This document shows, piece by piece, positions 1 to 5,103 of a stretch of DNA of 5,104 nucleotides. Position numbers and translations under genes: made by a program. This stretch comes from an uncultured Lachnospiraceae bacterium. Its GTDB lineage: Bacteria; Bacillota; Clostridia; Lachnospirales; Lachnospiraceae. The stretch covers positions 1-5,104 of the forward strand of contig USDI01000171.1 in the NCBI GenBank assembly GCA_900553305.1, written 5' to 3'. Each line of letters begins with the position of its first letter. Within the stretch, counting starts at the first letter, position 1. The notes under the pieces were generated by a model that was not told the DNA's origin, searched no databases, and saw only the letters and a program-made list of their open reading frames with translations.

Positions 1-136
1 AGGATCGTTCCCTTTAAAAGCTTATTATCCTGGAACGGAGTCCGGAAGCCATAAGGAGCTGATGGAGCAAAATGGTCTGTATAAAGAAATGTTCGAAGAG
101 TATACCAGATCAATTGAATGGAAGGTAGGTGCATAA
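1..136 (+). CDS. ABC exporter ATP-binding subunit, C-terminal fragment (5' end outside window)
   Basis: Only the last part of this gene is in the window. The frame starting at base 2 is open to the TAA at 134-136 and gives a tail containing ESGSHKELMEQNGLYKEM and ending SIEWKVGA. The ESGSHxELMxxxGLYxxM pattern is the standard end of an ABC exporter nucleotide-binding domain, after the H-loop and final beta strand. The tail resembles that of the next gene (ELMQQENSIYKHM ... SADWKMA), so the two are probably paralogous half-transporters forming a heterodimer. The stop lies 2 bp before the next start codon, which fits one operon. Oddity: the residues just before ESGSH (PLKAYYPGT) do not match the family; the expected hydrophobic strand (LIILER) is instead readable in frame 3 at about bases 18-38. 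A frameshift, small deletion or contig-edge error is possible. Upstream motifs cannot be seen. Confidence 0.72.
   Translation, partial: GSFPLKAYYPGTESGSHKELMEQNGLYKEMFEEYTRSIEWKVGA
122..131 (+). promoter_or_regulatory. Ribosome binding site deciding the start of the ABC exporter gene
   Basis: The sequence AAGGTAGGTG ends 7 bases before the ATG at 139 and lies inside the last codons of the upstream gene. An in-frame ATG at 118 has no comparable site at a usable distance, so 139 is preferred. The degV gene on the other strand has almost the same element (AGGTAGGGTG) at the same spacing, which supports the choice. Confidence 0.7.
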
Positions 137-138
137 CG

Positions 139-1878
139 ATGATCGAGAAATTACAACATAAATATGCCTTGTCCCCACAGGGCGCAAAGGATATGATTAA
201 GGCCTGTATCATTGTGTGCCTTTCGGATATTGTACTGATGTTTCCGGCAGGAATTCTGTATCTGCTGATCCGTGACCTGTTGGATGGTAATTTGAGCAGT
301 GGAAGAATTTTAACGTATGTCATTGCTTCCATCATCGTACTTGCAGTAATAGCGATTTTTCAGGGCCTGCAGTACAATGCCACCTTCCTTACTACATATA
401 AGGAAAGCGGTGTCCGGCGAGCATCCATTGCGGAACGTCTCCGGAAACTTCCTTTATCCTATTTTGGAAAAAAGGATTTAAGCGACCTCACAACAAATAT
501 TATGTCCGACTGCGCACAGATCGAAACCGCATCCAGCCACTGGATTCCGGAGCTGATCGGTTCCGTGTTATCCGTAACCATCGTGGGAATCAGTTTGTTT
601 GTGGCCTTTGACTGGCGGCTTGCACTGTCAAGCTTCTGGGTAATTCCGATTGCGTTTCTGGTTGTGGCAACCTCTTCGGGCTTACAGAAGCGTGCCATCC
701 GCAGGAACCTTTCCGCACAGCTTGAATTGAGCGACGGGGTACAGGAGTGTCTGGAATCGGTACGTGACCTGCGTTCAAGCAATGCACAGGAGAAGTACCT
801 GGAAGGTCTTCAGAAGAAGATCAAAGGAGTAGAAAAGCAGTCCTTATTCACCGAATTAAATACGGCATTGTTTGTTTCCTCCGCACAGATGGTTTTAAAG
901 CTTGGAATTGCAACAACGGCATTGGTTGGCGGCGTTTTATTTGCCAATGGAGAAATCGATATTCTGACATTCTTTATGTTCCTGATGCTGGTATCTCGTC
1001 TGTATGATCCGATGCAGATTGCGTTACAGAACTTTGCGGCAATTATTGCGACCGGTGTACGGTGTGAGCGTCTGGATGAAGTGATGTCCGGTAAATTACA
1101 GACCGGAAGCGAGACTCTTACGAACAGGGGATATGACATCGTATTTGACCATGTGAAGTTTTCCTATGATGATGATACAACGGTTTTACAGGATGTCAGC
1201 TTTACGGCGAAACAGGGTGAAGTTACCGCACTCATCGGACCGAGCGGCGGCGGTAAAACGACCGTTTCCAGACTGGCTTCCCGTTTCTGGGATATTACGA
1301 GTGGCAAAATTACCGTTGGTGGAATGGACATCAGCGAAATTGATCCGGAAAAGCTGCTTTCCCTGTACTCCATCGTGTTCCAGGATGTAACGCTGTTTAA
1401 CAATACGGTTATGGAAAACATCCGGATCGGTAAAAAGGATGCAACAGACGAAGAAGTTATTGCGGCTGCCAAGCTTGCGAACTGTGATGAGTTCGTGCAG
1501 AAGCTTCCGAATGGTTATCAGACCATGATCGGTGAAAACGGTAAGGAATTATCCGGGGGAGAGCGTCAGAGAATTTCGATTGCCAGAGCGTTCCTTAAGG
1601 ATGCACCGATTATCCTTCTGGATGAAGCAACCGCTTCTCTGGATGTGGAAAACGAAACCCAGATCCAGCAGGCGTTGTCCCACCTCATTAAGAATAAGAC
1701 CGTTATGATTATTGCACATCGTATGAGAACGATCGCAAGTGCCGATCACATTGTGGTCTTAAAGGATGGCGTGGCTGCCGAGCAGGGAACTCCGGCAGAG
1801 TTGATGCAGCAGGAGAACAGTATTTATAAGCATATGGCGATGCTGCAGACCCAGAGTGCCGACTGGAAAATGGCGTAA
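139..1878 (+). CDS. Half-type ABC exporter (fused permease and ATPase), YbtP/YbtQ- or IrtB-like
   Basis: A 579-residue ABC exporter subunit with an N-terminal membrane domain and a C-terminal ATPase, the usual length for a half-transporter. Hydrophobic segments lie near residues 20-45, 57-79, 137-156, 162-180, 245-269 and 274-294, giving six helices. The ATPase has Walker A GPSGGGKT (367-374), Q-loop glutamine 415 in VFQDVTLFNN, signature LSGGERQR (471-478), Walker B IILLDE (491-496, catalytic E496) and H-loop H527 in IIAHRMRTI. All catalytic residues are intact, so it should hydrolyse ATP. It sits in the cytoplasmic membrane and probably pairs with the product of the preceding gene, whose stop is 2 bp upstream. 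The FQD-V-LFN Q-loop and HRMRTI are, from memory, typical of the siderophore-type YbtPQ/IrtAB group and its many uncharacterised clostridial relatives; substrate and direction of transport cannot be read from sequence. A drug or lipid exporter is an alternative. Confidence 0.95.
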   Translation: MIEKLQHKYALSPQGAKDMIKACIIVCLSDIVLMFPAGILYLLIRDLLDGNLSSGRILTYVIASIIVLAVIAIFQGLQYNATFLTTYKESGVRRASIAERLRKLPLSYFGKKDLSDLTTNIMSDCAQIETASSHWIPELIGSVLSVTIVGISLFVAFDWRLALSSFWVIPIAFLVVATSSGLQKRAIRRNLSAQLELSDGVQECLESVRDLRSSNAQEKYLEGLQKKIKGVEKQSLFTELNTALFVSSAQMVLKLGIATTALVGGVLFANGEIDILTFFMFLMLVSRLYDPMQIALQNFAAIIATGVRCERLDEVMSGKLQTGSETLTNRGYDIVFDHVKFSYDDDTTVLQDVSFTAKQGEVTALIGPSGGGKTTVSRLASRFWDITSGKITVGGMDISEIDPEKLLSLYSIVFQDVTLFNNTVMENIRIGKKDATDEEVIAAAKLANCDEFVQKLPNGYQTMIGENGKELSGGERQRISIARAFLKDAPIILLDEATASLDVENETQIQQALSHLIKNKTVMIIAHRMRTIASADHIVVLKDGVAAEQGTPAELMQQENSIYKHMAMLQTQSADWKMA

Positions 1879-1880
1879 GA

Positions 1881-1967
1881 GTACTTCTTCGCGACAATAC
1901 TCTTGCAGAAGGCGGCAGGATATGCGATTATTGGTTTGTCGGAGATCAGGTGAAGAACCCGAAATAA
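1881..1967 (+). pseudogene. Possible decayed C-terminal coding fragment without a start
   Basis: Directly after the ABC gene stop, the frame of bases 1881-1967 is open and reads like protein (LLRDNTLAEGGRICDYWF, then VGDQVKNPK and a TAA). There is no ATG in this frame after the in-frame stop at 1827-1829 and no ribosome binding site, so it could not be translated alone. It may be the remnant of a gene lost between the ABC gene and the terminator, or an accident of composition. The family was not recognised. The idea rests only on protein-like composition and the stop lying just before the terminator. Confidence 0.25.
1903..1931 (+). promoter_or_regulatory. Weak candidate promoter upstream of the terminator
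   Basis: TTGCAG (1903-1908) is followed after 17 bp by GATTAT (1926-1931), with TG at 1923-1924 giving an extended -10 form. The hexamers match consensus only 3/6 and 4/6. It is listed because the nuclease gene has no room for a promoter after the terminator, so any dedicated promoter would have to lie here, and its transcripts would meet the terminator. Confidence 0.2.
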
Positions 1968-1980
1968 AAGGGTAAGACTG

Positions 1981-2006
1981 GGCGGTGCTTCGGCACCGCC
2001 TTTTTT
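1981..2006 (+). terminator. Intrinsic terminator, 8-bp perfect stem with UUCG loop
   Basis: GGCGGTGC (1981-1988), loop TTCG (1989-1992) and GCACCGCC (1993-2000) form a perfect GC-rich stem capped by the very stable C(UUCG)G tetraloop, followed by six T residues (2001-2006). This is a textbook Rho-independent terminator on the plus strand. The minus strand lacks a U tract, so it acts in one direction only. It probably ends the ABC exporter transcript, about 100 bp after that gene's stop. Its U tract directly abuts the ribosome binding site of the following gene. Confidence 0.93.
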
Positions 2007-2015
2007 AGAAGGTGG
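2007..2015 (+). promoter_or_regulatory. Ribosome binding site of the fused nuclease gene, abutting the terminator
   Basis: AGAAGGTGG lies 7 bases before the ATG at 2023 and directly follows the T tract of the terminator. The start at 2023 is further supported because the GIY-YIG domain begins within the first residues. Confidence 0.75.
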
Positions 2016-2022
2016 ATGAGCC

Positions 2023-2982
2023 ATGAATTATACTTATATCGTCCGGTGCAGCGACGGAACGCTCTACACAGGCTGGACGAACGATCTGAATAAGCGCATA
2101 AAGGCACACAACAATGGAAAAGGTGCGAAATATACCAAGCCAAGGCTTCCGGTAGAGCTTGTTTATGCGAAAGAGCATGCAACGAAAGAGGAAGCCATGA
2201 AGGATGAGTACCGTATCAAGCAGCTTTCACGTAAGCGTAAACAGGAGCTGTGCAGGGAGTATGAGGAAGAGCGCAGGAAACTGCATGAGGAGCATCCGGA
2301 GCAGGCTGTTTCGTCTGTGGAAAAATGCTCCGAGGTCTTAAAAGACAGGGACATCCGGGAACCCTTATTTGAGTTTCTGGAGGAAACCTATGGAAAGATC
2401 CGTATTCTGGAAGAAAAGACCATGGGACGGTCACGGGCAGATCTTGTGATGGTGGCGCCGGAATGTCTTTATGGCATTGAGATTAAAAGTGATGCGGATA
2501 CCTATGCAAGGCTCAAAAGGCAGGTAAAGGATTACGATCAATACTATGATTACAATATTGTGGTTGTGGGTTCCACACATGCCATGCATATCGAAGAACA
2601 CGTGCCGGATTACTGGGGCATTGTTACGGTGGAGCAGATGAATGGAAACGCAGACTTTTATTTCCTGCGGCTTCCGAAGGAGAATCCGAAGCGGAAGTGG
2701 GAGAGAAAGATGCAGATTCTCTGGCGTCCGGAGCTTGCCACGATTCAGGAGTGGAATACCATGCCGAAGTACAAAGAAAAGAGCAAGCGGTTTGTGGTGG
2801 ACAAGATTCTGGAACGTGTTCCGGAAAAGATTCCGGAGGAGATGTTGAGCAGACAAATCAGTGACATTTTGTTTGAACGGGATTATAATACGATAGCGGA
2901 GACTCTGGCAGAGTACCGCAAGGCAGAACGGAAGAAGAAGGGAGCAGCATCATGTCGTTACAGAAAGCGGAAGCGTATTTAG
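2023..2982 (+). CDS. GIY-YIG nuclease fused to an sce7726/MmcB-like PD-(D/E)XK domain
   Basis: A 319-residue, apparently cytoplasmic protein with two predicted nuclease domains. Residues 1-75 form a YhbQ/UPF0213-type GIY-YIG domain: Y5 in YTYI and Y15 in LYTGWT replace the GIY and YIG motifs, R25 is the expected catalytic arginine, H29 follows in KAHNNGKGAKYT, and E62 in DEYRIKQLSR is the probable metal ligand. A charged, helical linker (about 70-105) leads to a domain starting DRDIREPLFEFL (108-119), with D140 in RADLV, then E153 and K155 in GIEIKSDADT, and RLKRQVKDY (163-171). This is the D...ExK core of the PD-(D/E)XK fold as in sce7726-family proteins; QILWRPEL (231-238) also fits that family. 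Stand-alone YhbQ-type proteins are about 80-100 residues, so the fusion is unusual. The very basic tail (RYRKRKRI) is encoded in the 31-bp overlap with the next gene. Known family members are linked to DNA processing or repair, but target and role here are unknown. Confidence 0.88.
   Translation: MNYTYIVRCSDGTLYTGWTNDLNKRIKAHNNGKGAKYTKPRLPVELVYAKEHATKEEAMKDEYRIKQLSRKRKQELCREYEEERRKLHEEHPEQAVSSVEKCSEVLKDRDIREPLFEFLEETYGKIRILEEKTMGRSRADLVMVAPECLYGIEIKSDADTYARLKRQVKDYDQYYDYNIVVVGSTHAMHIEEHVPDYWGIVTVEQMNGNADFYFLRLPKENPKRKWERKMQILWRPELATIQEWNTMPKYKEKSKRFVVDKILERVPEKIPEEMLSRQISDILFERDYNTIAETLAEYRKAERKKKGAASCRYRKRKRI
2941..2944 (+). promoter_or_regulatory. Ribosome binding site of the deacylase gene, inside the upstream gene
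   Basis: GGAG (part of AAGGGAG) lies 7 bases before the ATG at 2952, within the coding sequence of the fused nuclease. It fixes the deacylase start and hence the 31-bp gene overlap. Confidence 0.7.
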
Positions 2983-3422
2983 AAAGTAAAGGATTTTTGG
3001 ATCATGTCATCATGTTAGAGGAGTCCACGGCAACGGTAGCACTGGCCGCACAGGCACTTGGTGTACAGCCCGGAATGATTGCAAAGACCATGTCCTTTTT
3101 ACAGGGGGATCAGGTGGTTCTGATTCTGACTGAAGGGACGGCGAAGGTGGATAACCGGAAATATAAGGATACCTTCCATGTGAAAGCGAAGATGATCCCT
3201 TTTGAAGAAGTGGAAGAGAAGGTCGGCCATGCACCCGGCGGCGTCTGTCCGTTTGGCGTAAATGAGGGCGTTACCGTATACCTGGATGAAAGCCTTAAGA
3301 AATTCGAGGTGGTGTATCCGGCAGCAGGGAACGATCACAGTGCAGTCAAGCTTACGATTCCGGAGCTTGAAAAGGTGGCAGATGCACAGGGCTGGATTGA
3401 TGTCTGCAAGGAAGAAGCCTAG
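2952..3422 (+). CDS. YbaK/ProX-type aminoacyl-tRNA deacylase
   Basis: A 156-residue single-domain protein of the YbaK/ProRS-INS superfamily, close to the usual ~150-165 residues. Characterised members hydrolyse mischarged tRNA in trans, for example Cys-tRNA(Pro) by YbaK or Ala-tRNA(Pro) by ProX, in the cytoplasm. Visible family features are the conserved lysine K45 in IAKTMSF, which in YbaK is essential for activity, the GHAPGGVCPFG loop (92-102), and the C-terminal AAGNDHSAVKLTIPEL (124-139), where the family's G-x-x-x-x-x-x-L/I core is found. Which aminoacyl-tRNA it edits cannot be told from these motifs; the family also has members of unknown specificity. The start codon is inside the end of the fused nuclease gene in another frame, with a good ribosome binding site, so translation is probably coupled to that gene. 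No terminator follows; transcription may run on into the regulator gene. Confidence 0.9.
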   Translation: MSLQKAEAYLESKGFLDHVIMLEESTATVALAAQALGVQPGMIAKTMSFLQGDQVVLILTEGTAKVDNRKYKDTFHVKAKMIPFEEVEEKVGHAPGGVCPFGVNEGVTVYLDESLKKFEVVYPAAGNDHSAVKLTIPELEKVADAQGWIDVCKEEA

Positions 3423-3429
3423 AAACAGA

Positions 3430-3468
3430 AGAAGTGTAGAAGCAAAGAAGTGCAAAGCAAGAAGTGCA
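3430..3468 (+). repeat. Three short direct repeats AGAAGTG(C/T)A
   Basis: AGAAGTGTA at 3430-3438, AGAAGTGCA at 3446-3454 and AGAAGTGCA at 3460-3468 are direct copies with starts 16 and 14 bp apart. The second and third extend to GCAAAGAAGTGCA and GCAAGAAGTGCA. The A/G-rich block lies between the deacylase stop and the -35 box of the regulator promoter. It could be a slippage product, an upstream binding array or a decayed 3' end of coding sequence, since the deacylase frame stays open for 18 codons past its stop. Confidence 0.6.
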
Positions 3469-3475
3469 GAAACAG

Positions 3476-3504
3476 TTGAAAAAAACCGGGAAACTAGGTA
3501 CAAT
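3476..3504 (+). promoter_or_regulatory. SigA-type promoter of the TetR-family regulator gene
   Basis: TTGAAA (3476-3481) and TACAAT (3499-3504) are separated by exactly 17 bp, each matching the sigma-70/SigA consensus at 5 of 6 positions. Transcription would begin near 3510-3512, giving a leader of about 57 bases before the ATG at 3568. This lets the regulator be expressed independently of the upstream genes. Confidence 0.7.
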
Positions 3505-3505
3505 A

Positions 3506-3543
3506 TTGTTTTAACAGGAACAAACGAGGGAACAGGAAACAAT
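3506..3543 (+). promoter_or_regulatory. Candidate operator region over the regulator transcription start
   Basis: Just after the -10 box there is an inverted repeat TTGTT (3506-3510), 8-bp spacer, AACAA (3519-3523). A direct repeat AACAGGAA occurs at 3513-3520 and again at 3531-3538, and a wider pair ATTGTTT (3505-3511) / AAACAAT (3537-3543) brackets the region. TetR-family proteins commonly bind such dyads overlapping their own promoter, so autoregulation is a reasonable inference. The half sites are short and A/T-rich and could occur by chance. Confidence 0.4.
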
Positions 3544-3567
3544 CCGATTAGAAAGTAGTGGGTACAT

Positions 3568-4176
3568 ATGGCGAAGTTTACCAGACAGGCGATCATGCTC
3601 TGCCTGCTAAAATTACTGGAAGAAAAATCTATCGATAAGATTACGGTCAAGGATATCTGCGAGCGGTGTGAAATCAACCGGAATACCTTTTATTATTATT
3701 TCAGCGATATCTATGAAGTGCTTGAAGCAATGATCGAATTTGAAACGGAACAGTCACTGAAGGAAGAAGATGCACAGGCGTCCTTTTATGAGGAGCTTCT
3801 ACAGAAGTATCATCTGGTTCTGGATTATCGGAAAGCGATTGGACATCTGTACGATTCGAAGAACCGGGAGCTGATATCCAATTATTTTTATACGGTTACG
3901 GAGGCATTTGTGACGAAGCATGTCCGGAAGGAAGCGGAAGGAATGAATGTCCCGGAAGATGAGATTCGGTTTATCATTGATTTTTACAGCAATTCCCTGA
4001 TTGGAATGATGATTCGATGGATTAAGGAGGGTATGCCGGAAAAAAAGGACCATCTCATCAGGAAATGGTCCGTGTCGTATCAGGCTACCGTGAAAATTCT
4101 GCTGCAGGGATGTCTTGCCGAGCAGCATCCGGGCGCTTCGGTGTTTAAGCGCCAAGTTCACGATCCTTTGCCATAA
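3568..4176 (+). CDS. TetR-family transcriptional regulator, DhaS-like
   Basis: A 202-residue protein of normal TetR-family length. The N-terminal DNA-binding domain is clear: helix 1 FTRQAIMLCLLKLLEEK (4-20), then ITVKDICERCEINRNTFYYYF (25-45), the helix-turn-helix ending in the family's hallmark FYYYF. The C-terminal ligand domain (about 50-190) includes FYSNSLIGMMIRWIKEGMP (139-157), a pattern found in DhaS-like TetR proteins of Firmicutes. It should act as a dimeric ligand-responsive repressor or, like DhaS, a co-activator; the ligand is unknown. It has its own promoter and operator-like repeats. The ribosome binding site (AGTGGG, 5 bases before the ATG) is weak, suggesting low expression. 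Neighbours give two candidate targets, convergent degV and the ABC exporter pair, but no shared operator was found. Its last 10 codons and stop are antisense to the end of degV. Confidence 0.92.
   Translation: MAKFTRQAIMLCLLKLLEEKSIDKITVKDICERCEINRNTFYYYFSDIYEVLEAMIEFETEQSLKEEDAQASFYEELLQKYHLVLDYRKAIGHLYDSKNRELISNYFYTVTEAFVTKHVRKEAEGMNVPEDEIRFIIDFYSNSLIGMMIRWIKEGMPEKKDHLIRKWSVSYQATVKILLQGCLAEQHPGASVFKRQVHDPLP
4132..4153. other. Hairpin at the convergent gene ends
   Basis: GGCGCTT (4132-4138) and AAGCGCC (4147-4153) form a perfect 7-bp stem around an 8-base loop. It lies within the end of the regulator gene and spans the degV stop codon (4145-4147 on the minus strand). Neither strand has a following U tract, so it is not a standard intrinsic terminator. 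It may slow polymerase or protect 3' ends of the convergent transcripts, or be coincidental within coding sequence. Confidence 0.45.
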
Positions 4177-5041
4177 AGAATAATGCAATCGTATCGGGGC
4201 CGACATGACTTCCGGTACAGTAATCATAAGAAGTGTTGATGAAGCCGCGCAGCTTCACGCACTTCTTTATTTTTTCCATCACATAGAGAGAATCTTCATA
4301 CGCATCGGCATGGGCAATGCCGATGATCTGATTTTCAGGATCTACGATGTTATCACAGACTAAAGAAACCAGTGCATTTAATGCCGCCTTACGGCCGCGG
4401 CATTTCTTAAACTGTACAATGTAGCCGTCTTTATTTCCGCGAAGAATCGGCTTAATATTCAGAATGTTTCCAACAAAAGCAGCAGAGCCGGAAAGACGGC
4501 CCGTTTTGGCGAGATATTTTAAATCACCTACGGTGAAAACACCGTTCATTTTAGCCGGATAGGTTTTGAGAATGTCATATACTTCGTCAATTTCCATTCC
4601 TTTGTCACGCATTTCACTTGCATAGATGGCGAGGATTCCCTGTGCGAGAGAAGCATTCAGGGCATCGATAATACGGATTTGGCGTTCCATCGGAGGATTC
4701 TCCATCAGTTCCTCCATGGCGATCCGTGCAGAGTTATAGTTACCGCTGATGTTCTTACTTAAGGAAAAATACAATACATCCTCACCGGCTTCCATTACCT
4801 TACGGAAAGCGGCTTCGAAGTCTCCGGTACTGATAAGGCTGGTCTTGACATCGGCGCCGTTACGCATGGCATCATAATAAAGCTTACCCTTCGCACGTTC
4901 CTCTTCATAAGTCAGCTTTGGATCAAAGCATACCAGTTTTTCTCCATTTACATAGTTTACGAAGGAAATAACCTTAATATCATACTTCTTTACAAGTTCC
5001 GCAGGAATATTTGCTGCGGAATCTACAATAATCTGAAACAT
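4145..5041 (-). CDS. DegV family protein, fatty-acid-binding (FakB-like)
   Basis: A 298-residue DegV-family protein of usual length (about 280-300). Such proteins bind a fatty acid and, as FakB, present it to the kinase FakA, which forms acyl-phosphate for phospholipid synthesis. Motifs in order: IIVDSAANIP (4-13), VKTSLIST (65-72), YFSLSKNISGNYNSA (91-105), corresponding to the SSxLSGTYxSA lipid-site loop, VGDLKYLAKTGRLSGSAA (171-188) before NIKPIL (195-200), and the C-terminal GSHVGPDTIALFF (277-289), whose histidine H279 is the conserved head-group residue. The substitutions in the SSxLSGTY loop are mild. The ATG at 5041 is chosen because a strong ribosome binding site (AGGTAGGGTG) lies 7 bases upstream and the DegV N-terminus begins at once. 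It has its own near-consensus promoter. No fakA is in the window. The gene overlaps the convergent regulator gene by 32 bp. Confidence 0.94.
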   Translation of the reverse strand: MFQIIVDSAANIPAELVKKYDIKVISFVNYVNGEKLVCFDPKLTYEEERAKGKLYYDAMRNGADVKTSLISTGDFEAAFRKVMEAGEDVLYFSLSKNISGNYNSARIAMEELMENPPMERQIRIIDALNASLAQGILAIYASEMRDKGMEIDEVYDILKTYPAKMNGVFTVGDLKYLAKTGRLSGSAAFVGNILNIKPILRGNKDGYIVQFKKCRGRKAALNALVSLVCDNIVDPENQIIGIAHADAYEDSLYVMEKIKKCVKLRGFINTSYDYCTGSHVGPDTIALFFMAKDRELGA

Positions 5042-5048
5042 ATATTCA

Positions 5049-5056
5049 CCCTACCT
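5049..5056 (-). promoter_or_regulatory. Ribosome binding site of degV
   Basis: On the minus strand AGGTAGGG (followed by TG) lies 7 bases before the ATG at 5041. It resembles the site of the ABC exporter gene at 122-131 and confirms the degV start. Confidence 0.75.
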
Positions 5057-5074
5057 ATAATTATTTTCTTATCC

Positions 5075-5103
5075 ATTTTATGTAGTAAACAAAACTATGT
5101 CAA
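5075..5103 (-). promoter_or_regulatory. SigA-type promoter of degV
   Basis: Read on the minus strand, a perfect -35 box TTGACA (5103-5098) is followed after 17 bp by TAAAAT (5080-5075), 5 of 6 to consensus. Transcription would start near 5068, giving a short leader of about 27 bases that contains the strong ribosome binding site. This predicts substantial constitutive expression unless a repressor acts; no convincing operator is seen in the 63 bp available. Confidence 0.8.

Noticed and set aside
118..138. An earlier in-frame ATG at 118 for the ABC exporter, adding seven residues
   Set aside because: It lacks a ribosome binding site at suitable distance and would overlap the upstream gene; the ATG at 139 has a strong site at 7-base spacing.
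1911..2000. Antiterminator pairing of GGCGG (1911-1915) with CCGCC (1996-2000)
   Set aside because: Only 5 bp over a long loop against an 8-bp UUCG-capped stem; too weak to call a riboswitch or antiterminator.
1946..2182. Minus-strand small open frame across the terminator and nuclease start
   Set aside because: It runs through the terminator hairpin and the antisense of the GIY-YIG domain; no start signals or family support it.
2431..2856. 141-codon open frame on the minus strand inside the fused nuclease gene
   Set aside because: It is antisense to a well-supported coding domain, with histidine/leucine-rich shadow composition and no family resemblance.
2023..2982. Mobile (homing) endonuclease or restriction system reading of the fused nuclease
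   Set aside because: The GIY-YIG domain is of the YhbQ/UPF0213 type, and there is no intron, intein, methyltransferase or interrupted host gene in the window.
3430..3468. CRISPR-like repeat array
   Set aside because: Repeats are only 9 bases with 5-7 base gaps, not CRISPR dimensions, and no cas gene is nearby.
3262..3558. 98-codon plus-strand frame crossing the deacylase end and the spacer
   Set aside because: Its first half is an alternative frame of the deacylase and its second half translates the A/G-rich repeat and promoter; there is no ribosome binding site or family.
3099..3677. 192-codon open frame on the minus strand
   Set aside because: It spans the deacylase gene, the spacer and the start of the regulator in antisense, has no recognisable family, and the plus-strand genes have clear families.
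3799..4227. 142-codon minus-strand frame covering the regulator gene end
   Set aside because: It is a shadow of the TetR-family gene and also overlaps degV in another frame.
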